Counted from the first letter of the stretch, positions 45,028 through 55,597 are shown. The stretch: DNA of 64,000 bases from Asparagopsis taxiformis (GCA_030407315.1 JALQPE010002783.1:60954-124953), one strand, 5' to 3'. Notes: generated by a model not told the origin, from the sequence alone. Program-made: numbers and translations.

Positions 45028-46337
45028 CCCGTCGTATTTGTCCGCGTCGTCGCGTCGACTAGCGGTAGGTTCAAAACCTTCGCGAGGGCTTCGCCGCCCT
45101 CACGCTTGAGTGGGACGATTCCCAACGGGGAGCGTACCGCGTACGCAATCGTTGCGCCTTTCGGCAATTCGCGGTCCTTCTTCGTGAAGTTCGACACGAT
45201 AATAGAGAACGTCTCTCTCGGTCCTACGTCGACCACTCCGTTGGCTATGCGCAGCCCATGCCGGAATTGCACCGACGCTTTCGGTTCGAGGAACACGAGT
45301 CCGGTCGCATCCGTCGTCACGTTGACGGTCCGTTGCGACATCGCCGGTACACGCGTGTACTTCGTCAGGCGAACCGAGAACGTTCGGCTCGGCCGATTCG
45401 CGGCCGCGTTACGCTCGCGGCGCTTCGGGTGTTCCACGTTTGGATTCGTCTCTTCCCCCTCCTCGTACGGAGTCGTCGTATCGCCCTCCGCGATAATGGG
45501 TATCGTATCCCCCCGATGGAGGTCGATTGTCTGCGCTCGACAGCGTATAGCATCGACATGCTTCGACATGAACGACGTACCCATTATAACGGGAACGGCC
45601 AGCGTGTTGGCTACGAAGAATTTTACGCGGAACAGCGAGTTCCCCAACCTGACACGAAGCAGGATGGCGCCTTCGATAGGCAAACGTCGCCCGTTGGCGT
45701 CTCCGAGCTTCGGTAGCTCTTCGTCACGTAGACAGCGGTCGACCCAGTCGTAGGGTAGTAAACTTGTTCGTATCAAGTTGTAGCCGCTGCACGTATCCAT
45801 CGCGATGGTAATCGCCCTCATCACGTTGAGGTCTAGTCCGATCGTTCCGGACACGATATAATGCTTCGACGCAAGTAGGCACGTATGCCCGTCGAGGACC
45901 AACGGTTCGGTCCTGACCGGCGCGCGGTCTACGTCTTCGCTAGCGGTTCGTCGCTTCACCGTATGAGCCCGTATGGCTTCTTTTGCGTCGACACGCTTCG
46001 TATAAGCCGCGTGCTTGGCTTTCTCGCGCTCGGAAGCGTCGTGCTTCCGGGTAGCGCGTCTCGCTCGTCTGCGAGGCTTCCTCTTCGTGTGAGGTTCGTT
46101 CGTCCCGTCGGACTTCGTTTCTTCCCCCACGTCGGGTGTCATGTGACTCGAGTTGGCCTTCGCGGCCGTGAGCTTTACGTAACTCTCGTTCATCGGTGAG
46201 CCTGCGGAGGACCAATCATCGACGTCGGTCGTCCCCCTTTTACGTAAGGGTTCAGGCGATGTGGGTGGCTCGTGACCTACATCGCCTGGTCGTTTCCCGG
46301 CGCGGGGCCGTTCGACACGTTGTCGTCGTGAGCCCAC
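44898..46337 (-). CDS. pro: protease frame of chromovirus 1
   Basis: An open frame of 479 codons between gag and pol, overlapping gag by 61 nt and pol by 130 nt, each time in the -1 frame. The aspartic protease core is at about residues 185-280: AMDTCSGYNLIR is in the active-site position and VPVIMGTSFM is in the later flap/ILG-like position. The usual Asp-Thr/Ser-Gly triplet reads Asp-Thr-Cys here, with Ser-Gly following. The N-terminal third is Lys/Arg/Glu-rich and disordered. It would be expressed as a Gag-Pro fusion by frameshift. A C-terminal region of about 150 residues with β-strand character precedes RT. Confidence 0.85.
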   Translation of the reverse strand: MGSRRQRVERPRAGKRPGDVGHEPPTSPEPLRKRGTTDVDDWSSAGSPMNESYVKLTAAKANSSHMTPDVGEETKSDGTNEPHTKRKPRRRARRATRKHDASEREKAKHAAYTKRVDAKEAIRAHTVKRRTASEDVDRAPVRTEPLVLDGHTCLLASKHYIVSGTIGLDLNVMRAITIAMDTCSGYNLIRTSLLPYDWVDRCLRDEELPKLGDANGRRLPIEGAILLRVRLGNSLFRVKFFVANTLAVPVIMGTSFMSKHVDAIRCRAQTIDLHRGDTIPIIAEGDTTTPYEEGEETNPNVEHPKRRERNAAANRPSRTFSVRLTKYTRVPAMSQRTVNVTTDATGLVFLEPKASVQFRHGLRIANGVVDVGPRETFSIIVSNFTKKDRELPKGATIAYAVRSPLGIVPLKREGGEALAKVLNLPLVDATTRTNTTGWATKRQTRWSTKRGTTPPRIGSRQSICRTSTTRIYESASTRC

Positions 46338-48679
46338 GAAGCTCGTTCGTCATCGTGACTCGTTTCCACCTCGAGTGGTGTTTCGTCAGCGGAGGTCGTC
46401 ACGTAGACTCCGCTGCGGCCATTACGCTGGCCATTTCGTTCGTTCGCCCACGGGCGGGGGTCACGTCGGTCATTACGAAAGTCGCCGCGGCGCCTGTCGA
46501 AGGGCCTTCCCCCGTCACGATTGGGGTTTCGGAGTATCGTAGGCGGCGTGCCGTACCTCCGCGGGGTCACGTTCCCTCGCTCATCAGGTCGTTCCTGGTG
46601 ACGCTTGGCCATTCGTTGGCGGAAGTACTCAGCCTGACGTGGGTTGCTCTTCACGTGGAAGAGGTAGTACTTGTACGCGAAAAAGATCCGTTGATCTGGC
46701 GTCAGACGCGGACACGTAAACGTCGAGTGGCCATCTTCGCGGCATGACCAACACGACAGCGTCCAGTAATCATTCGGGATTACGGAGTGCGCCAATTGCG
46801 TCTGCTCGCTCGTGAGCTTCGGCACGTCCTCGCATGGACGGTTCAATCGAGCTTCGAGCTCGTCCGGCTTTTCGTTTGCCGTTTTCGTATCGTTGGGCGG
46901 CGGCCCGTTCGTGAAGAGGATCGCCTCCAAATTCTCGGCAACGTGAACCGCAGCGAGCGACACGTCGTCGTCGTCCCTCGCGGGGATGTTCGGGTTACCA
47001 TCGTGGTAACTGGGCTCGTTAGCCCGTTCATTACGTAAGTACGCGGACTCATCGTAGTCCGCGAACTTCCTCGACTCGTGGTCGGAAATAGCCAACGTAG
47101 GCTTCACCGGAAACCGCACTTTCGGTTTCGCGGCTGACGCGACAGCTGCCGTACGTGCACGGAAGGTCGTTCCTTCGGCCGTCGCCAATCGTCTCACAAC
47201 GGTGAGGTCGTTCCTCTCTCGTTCGGGGAGTGACCGGAGTCGTTCCGTCACTGCTGCCCGCGTCGAGGGCAGCAACCCACGTACGTAGTGGTGAACGAGG
47301 AGTCGATCCGTAAACACGTAGTTACACGCCCGCGTGGCGGTGTCGAGTCTATCAGCGTACTGATTCTCGTCCTCGTTAGGACTCTGCGTGATCATCGTGA
47401 CCTTTTCGTAGGCCTCCTGCAGCACGTCGTCTTGCAGGTATCGTTTGATCAACGCGTTGATTACGTGAGGCCACGAGAACCTCTTCGTCGGATCAGTCGT
47501 GATCACACCAGTCGTACACTGGGAATCGTAGAACCGTCGGGCGTCCCCTTCGAGGAAGAAGTGCAGCGCACGTACTGCCACTCCCTCGCACACTCCGAGT
47601 GTGCTGAACCCATCACGTATTTGGGCGAGGAATCCGAGTAACGTAATCGGATTCCGGCCGGAGAACGGCTTTAACGTAGGGAAAAGTCCCTCCAGCTCAC
47701 GTTTGAGCTTATGTACGCTTTGACTCTCGTTCACGTAGAGATGTTCACGTACATCGTTAAGTCGGTACATGCGGTACGACACCACGTTCGCAAATGCGTC
47801 GAGCATTGTCGTGTGCTCTGCCAACGCGTGGCAAACGGGTCCGAGGGCGTTCCCTGGTAAGCGTACCGCGTCGGCACGTTCGTTTTCGTGGACTCGCGTG
47901 TCCGTCGTGCCGAACGTACCCAGCCACGGAATGTACGTTTCACGTGGCGGGGGAGCTCTCGTATCGAATTGCGCAGCACGTGCTGCGTCCGCCGACCGCG
48001 CGTGGTCTGGCGTATCGTTAAAACGTAATTGCCTTCGTGGCGTCTCGTCGGGGTTGGCGATGGCTCGTTGCACTGTCGCCCCCCTTCCGTACGTTGTCGG
48101 GGTCGTCGGACCGGGTGTTGGTGGGTATCCTCCCGGAACGGCCGGGGAGGATTGCGAGTTATAGGCGCGCGAGCCTTCGTAATTCGGATCGCTTCCGCTC
48201 GGCGGAGCGGAACGTCCGGCGACGATTTCGTTGAATACTACGACAAACGAGTCGAGTCTTCCCTCCACGGCGGAGAGGCGGTTTCGTAAATCTTCGTTTT
48301 CCCGTTCGAGGGTCGCTGAGCGTTCACGTAACGCACGAGCTTCGCGCTCCGAGACTCCGAGTCTCTGCCTTACGGCTTCGTCGACGGCCGCGTCGCTCGC
48401 CCTTTCGATGTGACCTCGAAGGTCTTCGTACACTACGCGTAGTGCCGTGGGAGTCACGTTCCCTTCGTTGAGCTGACCGCGCGTTGCGGGGTCCATACTC
48501 ACGGACTCAAACGGGCTTACCGTACGTGGTAGCTGGCCGATCGCCTCGATATCCGGCGGGATAGATCGATCAGTCGCGAAGATCGCTTCTGCTGACAAGG
48601 CCACGTCGGCTTCGGCGTCCGCTGACGTTGGCAACGGTTGCCTGGGCGACGCGCTGGAATTCGACACAGCGTAATTCAT
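46277..48679 (-). CDS. gag: Gag polyprotein of chromovirus 1
   Basis: 800 codons from the ATG at 48679, 104 nt after the LTR/PBS. The frame is open 18 codons further upstream without an ATG. The N-terminal region contains a Glu/Arg-rich coiled coil (about 100-150). A central helical capsid-like domain contains LKRELEGLFPTLKPFSGRNP, ALHFFLEGDARRFY and ENQYADRLDTATRAC, recognisable as a Ty3/gypsy retrotransposon gag domain. A CCHC zinc knuckle (CWSCREDGHSTFTC) lies near residue 665, followed by an Arg/Asn/Gly-rich nucleic-acid-binding tail. It should form the particle and package the RNA. Confidence 0.92.
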   Translation of the reverse strand: MNYAVSNSSASPRQPLPTSADAEADVALSAEAIFATDRSIPPDIEAIGQLPRTVSPFESVSMDPATRGQLNEGNVTPTALRVVYEDLRGHIERASDAAVDEAVRQRLGVSEREARALRERSATLERENEDLRNRLSAVEGRLDSFVVVFNEIVAGRSAPPSGSDPNYEGSRAYNSQSSPAVPGGYPPTPGPTTPTTYGRGATVQRAIANPDETPRRQLRFNDTPDHARSADAARAAQFDTRAPPPRETYIPWLGTFGTTDTRVHENERADAVRLPGNALGPVCHALAEHTTMLDAFANVVSYRMYRLNDVREHLYVNESQSVHKLKRELEGLFPTLKPFSGRNPITLLGFLAQIRDGFSTLGVCEGVAVRALHFFLEGDARRFYDSQCTTGVITTDPTKRFSWPHVINALIKRYLQDDVLQEAYEKVTMITQSPNEDENQYADRLDTATRACNYVFTDRLLVHHYVRGLLPSTRAAVTERLRSLPERERNDLTVVRRLATAEGTTFRARTAAVASAAKPKVRFPVKPTLAISDHESRKFADYDESAYLRNERANEPSYHDGNPNIPARDDDDVSLAAVHVAENLEAILFTNGPPPNDTKTANEKPDELEARLNRPCEDVPKLTSEQTQLAHSVIPNDYWTLSCWSCREDGHSTFTCPRLTPDQRIFFAYKYYLFHVKSNPRQAEYFRQRMAKRHQERPDERGNVTPRRYGTPPTILRNPNRDGGRPFDRRRGDFRNDRRDPRPWANERNGQRNGRSGVYVTTSADETPLEVETSHDDERASWAHDDNVSNGPAPGNDQAM

Positions 48680-48764
48680 AGACCGTCGTCTGTAGCGTAG
48701 CACGTAGCTTTTCGTTAACGTAAAAGAGCTCAACCTCGTTGGTTGTCGTTATGCTCGTAGCAAC

Positions 48765-48782
48765 TTCTAGGTCGAGAGACCA
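48765..48782 (-). promoter_or_regulatory. primer-binding site of chromovirus 1
   Basis: On the element's strand TGGTCTCTCGACCTAGAA begins one base after the 5' LTR. Its complement ends in CCA, and the tRNA numbering it implies places the conserved C61 correctly. The same 18 nt follow the LTR of the second element. Confidence 0.85.
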
Positions 48783-48783
48783 G

Positions 48784-49443
48784 TGTGGAACCACGTTAGT
48801 TCTAGATAGCTGGTACGAGCTACGGACACGCTGTCCTTACGAAACGAAACGAGCAGTCCACCCGCTGGTGTTTGACTGTATTGTTAGAACGGTAGAAGGT
48901 AGAGTGGTTAGCGAGTAGACACGAGCGTCACGACGCAACAATCCACGCGAGGATTACGTTAGCAAACGAGGTGGTACGTCACCGGAGGCGCTCTCAACCA
49001 AGCCCGGAGGCACTACACGCAATCAGCCTTACGTGCGGCGATGGGTAGGGAGTACGCAGCTCGACGGAGACGAAGCCTCGTTAGGCAGAACGTAAACGTA
49101 AAACGTAGAAGTCAGTCGTAGACTAGAGCCGTTGCTCGATCGTTGTCTTGTCCCCTTTCCCTCCCGGCACGATGCCAATACCTATATGGCCACGATGGCA
49201 TCGCTTTACAGTGTAAACACTGCTCGTAACGTCCCCGAATGGGAAAGGACCTTGTGGGTCACACGTAGGGACCCGTTGGTCCGTTGGCCGTTGCCAGTAC
49301 GTTCGTTGCACACGTGTGCCGGTTGCGCGCGCGCATGCGCCAGCAATGTTCGTGCATTGCTGTCGCCGGTCGTGTCCGCCGAGATTCGAATTCCGCGGAA
49401 AAACGTAAATATTTGCAATTTCGGAATTGCCACGTATACTACA
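48784..49443 (-). repeat. LTR, right copy (5' LTR of chromovirus 1)
   Basis: 660 bp, TG..CA ends, matching 35966-36625 with one difference noticed. It should carry the promoter for the genomic RNA, which runs leftward. Confidence 0.95.
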
Positions 49444-49448
49444 GTGAC
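49444..49448. repeat. target-site duplication GTGAC, right copy
   Basis: Matches 35961-35965 on the other side of the element. Confidence 0.9.
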
Positions 49449-50600
49449 CAATCAGAACCAATACTGCGCTCGCTACCCGCGAGGTCATTGCCAACAGGCT
49501 TACATTTTAATGTATGGCTGATCAGCCTAAGTGAAATTGCCCCCTTGTCGGGTCTTGGCCGGAGCCGATAGGCCCGAGTAGGGAATTTGTCAGCCTTAGC
49601 TTGTCCCAAGTATAGGAAACACGCCAGTTGGCTGGTGCCTTCTGATTGGCACATCCCTTAAGTGGGTACCCAATAGGGAAGCGACACGGCTCGATCAGCG
49701 AGGACCGCCAGGCGGTACGACACGACCCCCTCCTGAGAGATTGTCGTCCCGACAAAATTTGATCAAATATAAAATTACAATTTTTGGCTGTGGCCGTTGC
49801 ATTGTGCAATTCAGAATTTTCCCGCACGCGGCGCGTGCACACTAAAGTGTTGTCCATCCGACTCTTCCCGAGTTCCACTCGACCGTTTCCCATTGGAATC
49901 AACACCTGTTGTAGGTTCATCATCGCTCTAACGCGAAATAGCGTATTCACCCCTTCGGTGTCCAACTGCGTCCAAGCATTCGCGTCCTTTCCATTATCCC
50001 TCAAGGGTTGTTGCATCCACCTGCTAAATTATTAGCCGCGTGATCGCGCGAGCGGTGCCAATTAGAGGCTTGCGTTCGTTATCCAGGCCATTCGCCTCGC
50101 GATCCCCTACTGGGTTGAATAACGCCGCTCCCTCCTGGAGACTTAAACCAATAGGCCATTTGTCCATCCCGCTTCAGGGTTTTTAGCAACGTCCTTCATC
50201 GCCTCTACTGGCTTTTAAGATGTCCCCTCGCGCTCCGATTCAATTCGAACCCTCCGAGAGGAAGGGGACAATATGGGTTCGCCCAGCCGCCCAACCACAC
50301 GCTCTAGCGTCCGACGGCCACGACTCGCCACCAAGCTTCCTCCTCCCGCACCGGGGCTCCGCCAACACCGGCTAAGTCTTCGTCGACTCCCGCGGCACGC
50401 GCGCCGACAGCCACCGCGGCTCAGACGCACGCGAACGCGTTCGACTGCCGCCAAAGGCCCGCTGATCCAGCGTCAACACTGATTTCGCTATGAACAGAAC
50501 GTACTTTCCAAACCAGAATTTAACTTTCTGAAGTTGATTGAACATGAGAGATGTTTTTCATATTGATTGAATAGGATAACAAAGTTGATTGAACTATTCG
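49449..50600. other. G+C-richer flank, possibly a truncated older retroelement
   Basis: Composition differs from the A+T-rich DNA that follows 50485. A plus-strand frame at 50273-50482 (Arg/Pro/Ser-rich) resembles the start of a gag gene and ends abruptly at the composition change. No LTR pair, PBS or enzyme motif was found, so the identity is open. Confidence 0.25.
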
Positions 50601-50622
50601 TGTCGTCGAAGACGAGGTGTTT

Positions 50623-52997
50623 TTACTTCGGAATAGACGCCAGGCCTGACCTGATCTCTTTCTCTACTCCAGCTCTTATCATCTTGTTTGGTAGTGAAGG
50701 GAACTCTGCAATGACGGTGTCAACCGAAATATGTCCCTTCCAAGCCACTGTTGTTCTCCCCTTGCGAAGCATGGCAGGCATATACTTACCTGACCATGCG
50801 TCTCTTCCATCGTAGACCTCGTACCACCGAACACACAGCTGACAAATAACCCCTTCGTTGTTTTTCTTACAACTCATAATTTGTTCTAGCCAGAACGGCA
50901 TCTCAGTAGTACAGTCTTCTCCATTTACAGCCACGAAGCGATTCACCGAGTAGGGCAAGTCTGATAGTGGTATGCAATCTGCAGTCGACATGAGTTCCTC
51001 CTCTATCGGGGCGACGTTCCGATTCCCTTTTCGATACATGCCATTCATCTCGAAACATTCGGTGAGGTTCCAATGAAAAGAATCTTCCCTTCCTCATAAA
51101 ACTGTCGTAGAAGCTCATGTAGCTGGTCCATTTTAGAATTGTTATTGACCCTGCTCTCTTCCGAACGAAAACGGAGCAGGACCTCATGTCGATCTGGAGG
51201 AGAACGTATGATATTACTCGGTGTTCGTTTCAGTTCAGGAGGCTTAGCCAGGAAACCATTCAGCCCCGGAGTGAGAACTGGGAGAGGCTCCCAGTTGTCT
51301 TCACAAAATATCTTAACATCACATGCAGTTCTGTAGAAGTCATAACTTTTTCCTGTATCTTGGGATCGGTGAAACCTGAAGTATCTGAATTTTGAGAAAG
51401 CATGCACTTTTCCAACCGAATTCTCACTCCGGCAGAGACCGGAGAAGTTTGCCACGTGCAACATACGAGAGACAGAGGGTTCCGGAGTATAGGACACTCT
51501 GAGTTGTTCAACTAAATCTTCCATAGTGACGGCGTTGTGGGAACGTAGCCTGCGAGAGGTACAGCTAAAGGCCTGGTCGATGTCTGCATGGGTGTGGCCG
51601 ATGGGTAGGAAAGAAGCGTGTACTTCTTCAAACACACCCCAAGCAACGAGACATTCTAGATAGCAAAACAGAAACGTGTTCTTGTTCTCTCTTGTGCAAT
51701 TGTCTACCTGCAAGTACAGTGTTCCCTGAAGACTCGAACCCATAGCCTTTTTGGTAAGAGTCCTGTGAATTGCCTCGATGATATGATTTGCCCCAGTTTC
51801 GAATTCAGCAGTAAGTGTGTACAACGAAAGATGCTTTCGGACACCATGTTCGAGAACACCTATGAGTCTCACCTTCAAACTATGACCAACAGTCGCTTTT
51901 GTACATACCGTGAAATGGGGAAGACCGTATCCTGATTGATCAGCCCCGTCTACGATCAGAGACGTGAACCTGGAGGGATATAGTGACGCTTCTTCACACT
52001 TCTTTTGATACTCCCTGCGTTCCCGTGCCACCATCTCGATATGACGCTGGCGACGTTCCAGAAGCGGAGCAGTGCGTTGAATATCTGTCCCGATGGCTTC
52101 CAGTTTATCACGTATGTACTCACATTCCGAACATTTCGTGAACCTCTGGACACGCCGAACCTTGATATTCGCGCAAAACGTGTTCCAGGTGTTGTAGAAG
52201 TAGCTCAAAGTTGGTGGGTTCCGGTTCGAGTATAATAACGTAAATTGGTCGCAGAACATCTCGTACACAGCCTTCTTCTCGAAAAGAGGCAGATGCTTCT
52301 CTCCACTGTCTGGCATCATATCAGCAGTCGAGGCAGACAAGCGTTCAAGGAAGCAGATCACTGCATCTCTATGTGGAGAGCCAGAAATTCGTTTCGGAGA
52401 AGCCATAAATGGAAGACTCCCATTCTGGCAAGCTTTCTTTACCGAGGTCTGCATATGTCGTGAAAACTTGAAGCTGAACTCGAGGAATTCGCAACACACA
52501 GGCTTCCCAGAGAAGTAGAACCGGTTACTGTTTGGTTCCAGTAGAGCGTGCAGATACCTGCGGCGATCGTCCCTGTTGTACAACAAAACTCGTTCTGCTT
52601 CATTCCGAAGGAAAACATGGTCGGTTTTTCTGAAGCATCCCGTATTGCAGCATGGTATTCTTCTTATATCTGTTTTGGGCAGTGACAAACTGAATTTCAC
52701 CCGCCTCTCTAGCATGCTGCTCTTTCGACGAACTGAACTGGACCTCGTCACACTTTCATAATTCTTCCTGTGTTGTAGTCGTGAAAATGGTTTATACGTC
52801 GAAGCCGTGGATCGGAAAGAGTCGGAAGAAGTACCCACTATTCCATGCATCACTTCATCGTGGCTACACGGCATAGATATGGTTTCAACAGAAGGAGCGT
52901 GTTCTGATTCGGAGTCCCTAGAAAGAGATTTCATGTATGATTCGGCTTTCTCCAGTGCGTCATTCCTAGCTTCGGCGAGATGAAAACGCGGAGCCAT
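50623..52997 (-). CDS. DUF7869-like mobile-element protein, in two overlapping frames
   Basis: The main frame runs from the ATG at 52997 to 51045 (650 aa). Its phrases match what I know of the DUF7869 family: GKPVCCEFLEFSF, a KCSECE motif before a long helix, VDGADQSGYGLPHF, LQVDNCTRENKN and LPIGHTHADIDQAFS. The ordered acidic residues suggest an RNase H-like (DDE transposase-type) fold, but that is inference. A second frame (51048-50623, -1) starts with an ATG that overlaps the stop of the first as ATGA. It encodes PFWLEQI ... VRWYEVYDGRDAWSGKYMP, the BAH-like C-terminal region that such proteins normally have in one chain. Either one base was lost or the downstream part is translated by reinitiation or frameshift. 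It lies in the same orientation as the methyltransferase gene upstream. Confidence 0.65.
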
Positions 52998-53555
52998 CTG
53001 CAGTGGGAGCAGAACGAATTATCTCTGAACGGTAGTTAGATTTGCAGGTAGCGTGGAAAAGAGATGGCTGCAAGACGAGTATATCGGTTGATCAAGATGC
53101 ATGGTGAGTAGGAATGACACCGGTGAGACGTTCATCTAATATGGATGCAGAGTGGCCTCCTCGACGGCGATAGTTGGCCCAGGATACAGCGCCAAATACC
53201 TATGTCAAATCAATCTCTGTTGTGAATGGAGTACGGCTGATTGGTTGATTTGTCCTCTTCATGCGCCCATGATTACGGGGAAAAATGACAACAATCTTCC
53301 TCTCTGAAGGTTTACAAATGGTACGAAACAGAGCTAAAGGTTTATTGCAGCGGTTTTGTTCAAATCTGCCGAGCGAAACTATACGTAATAAGACTAAGAC
53401 AACGGCCTCATCTTGTTCAAGTCCCATGCGAATATCCCGTTCAGCCCTTTCAAAGTTCCAGGAGGAGGTTCAATACCACCGTATTTGTACGGGTAAGGAC
53501 AATCCAAACAACATTCGTCGGTTCGAACATATAACAAGATACAAGTTTCTGATCC
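52998..53555. other. spacer between the methyltransferase and DUF7869 genes
   Basis: 558 bp with only short frames on both strands. Whether it holds a promoter for the DUF7869 gene is unclear. Confidence 0.4.
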
Positions 53556-55597
53556 TCACCTTGAAAGTTCGCTAAAGGTACATTGTGTATTGTAGTTTGG
53601 AACTCTCATCACTAGTTCCTGCACAAAGGAGAGACGCTTTTCGACGACCTGATCCAAAATGTATAGTTCAACAGAATCTCCTCCTTTCAGTACTCTCTCT
53701 ATTCCTTCGATAGTGGATTTACCGGCATTTGTATTATCATCTTTTCCCTTTTTCTGTAGCGAACAGATCTTCGGTTGGCTTAGCAGAACGACATCCTCTG
53801 CATGATTCCCTGTTCTCCTCTTCTTCGATCCGATACGTGATCTCAGATCATTATGATACAAAGCATCGGCAATAGAACGAAGTCTTTCATGAGCGAGACG
53901 GAAAATCTTGGTACTAGCTTCCACAACCACACATGAACGGGCTGTCTTCATCGCTGCGATCGCAGTAGTAAGTGTTCCTCCGTAAACATCAATAACTGAA
54001 CCCCTCTCAGGACAAAACGTGTTGATTATCTCGGATAACATTCCAATATGTTTCTCTTCTGTTAGAACAGGAGATTTTGTTCCTGGAGTGAGAAGTTTGT
54101 CTTTCGAAACGGGAATTCTGGACATTGCAGCGAATTTCCGTTTCGTTTCTGTTGGGACGAGGTGATATTGGCTTCGAAGGTCTGGCTTGAAACCGTCCTT
54201 ACGATGTCCGGGAGCCCTGGCAACAACTGCAAACTCGCACGCGTTTTGTGGGAAATATCTCCGCGATGTGCTTGTACAGTGTTCGTGTCTTTCATGAATA
54301 CGAAAGGGTATTCCGGACCGTCGAAACCGATGTTTCTCAGCTCATGCAGGAATGCTGGAAAGTTTCGGAATGATACAAAACAGAAAAACAGCCACCTGGC
54401 TTCAAGGCTCTCCTTGCAAACTGGCATAATGCATTGATTTCCTTATCACTTATGAAATTGTTGTATGCGGTATTACGAAGGGATTCAGAATTCGGAGTTC
54501 CATACGGAGGGTCGGTAAGAACTAATCCTGAAGAGGGTACTCATCTGTCCATATTTCCTTGTCGAAGTCCTGCCATTTCATCTGATAGCATGTAATTCCC
54601 ATTTCAAGAACGTAGTCTTTTCTTTCTGGCTCATTCGTACCAGATGAACTGCGTTTAGAATGAAGGTTGAGGCGGTCTGAGTTGATACTAGGTGAAGCAG
54701 AGACATCGTTCTCTGTTATCATTCGGTCCACTGGAATAGAAGTTTTCGGTCCGGTGATAACCTTTTCGGAAGCGTCAACTTCATCTTGTACAGATTCTTG
54801 CGTTATCTGGCTCATCTTCGGTACCGAGACTATATCCTCATCACATATTTCGGAGCCTAGTTGAGGAACACTATCTTCCTTCGAGACATCTTTTTGTTTC
54901 TCTTCTTTCGCGTCCCTTGTATCTGCATTTTCGTTATCGGCTGCCGTCTTGCCAATTTCCTGACAGAAAGAATCGGGATCTGGGTCTTTTCGATGGCTTT
55001 CCCGATACTTCTTTTCCTTCATGGGAGCAATTTGAGGGCAAACTTTCCGGTACTGCTTCAAAAGAGCATCCAGAATATTATATCATTTCCCATGTTCTCC
55101 ATAACATCAGTATCGAACTTTGATGAGCGAAGTAGATTCAGCTTGATTGATTCCATGCCCTTTGGCCATACCTGTCCTTCATGAAGAACCTCGAACTTAC
55201 GCGCTTCTTTCATCGCTGCGCATGTGTATTCGTATTGCTGGAGGGTATCTTTGTATGATACTGGTTTGAATTTATTCAATCTGGAGATTCCCGAAGCCTG
55301 TAAAGAGTATGAACTTGAACTTCTTCAGCATCAGTACCCGAAGCGTTCATGAACTTGGTTGCAGATTTCAAAGATGTTATATTCACAAATTTGCGATACA
55401 CGCGACAGTCAACGCTTGTCATTGGGGTATTAGTACCCTTTCTCCGAGTTTTCACTGCCATACTGTTGCTAGAAGGAGGTTCTGCCAAGTCTGGATGCTC
55501 CGAATTCATAATTGTTCCAATCTCTTCGATCACTCGCGCAGGAAGGCGCAATGCCGTCGCAGCAGTCTGTCTGACGGTGTTATCCTTGAGGGGGAGC
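53556..55597 (-). pseudogene. beta-class amino DNA-methyltransferase gene, frameshifted and 5'-truncated
   Basis: The minus strand encodes, in order but in six successive frames, a polar N-terminal region (55597-54522), the catalytic LVLTDPPYG motif (DPPY codons at 54513-54502), a RRALKPGGCF strand, and a C-terminal SAM-binding motif VIDVYGGTLTTAIAAMKTARSCVVVE with FRLAHERL (about 54010-53870). DPPY before the SAM motif is the order of beta-class N6-adenine/N4-cytosine methyltransferases (Pfam N6_N4_Mtase type). DPPYG rather than DPPW argues against the MT-A70 family. The coding frame runs open into 55597, where chromovirus 2 begins, so the 5' end has been cut off. As it stands it cannot make a full enzyme. 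Confidence 0.75.
55593..55597. repeat. probable left target-site copy GGAGC of chromovirus 2
   Basis: Five bases directly before the LTR; the partner would lie beyond the window, so this is an expectation only. Confidence 0.35.

Larger units (their letters stand above)
35966..49443 (-). mobile_element. complete Ty3/gypsy chromovirus, 13,478 bp
   Basis: Two 660-bp LTRs, a 5-bp target duplication, a primer-binding site next to the 5' LTR, a purine tract next to the 3' LTR, and intact gag, pro and pol frames. The order of domains is protease, reverse transcriptase, RNase H, integrase, chromodomain, which defines a chromovirus-type Ty3/gypsy element. It is long for the group because about 5 kb lies between pol and the 3' LTR. 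That stretch holds a 2.4-kb opposite-strand gene, two hairpins and a 350-bp duplication. Near-identical LTRs and undamaged frames imply recent insertion. Confidence 0.95.
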
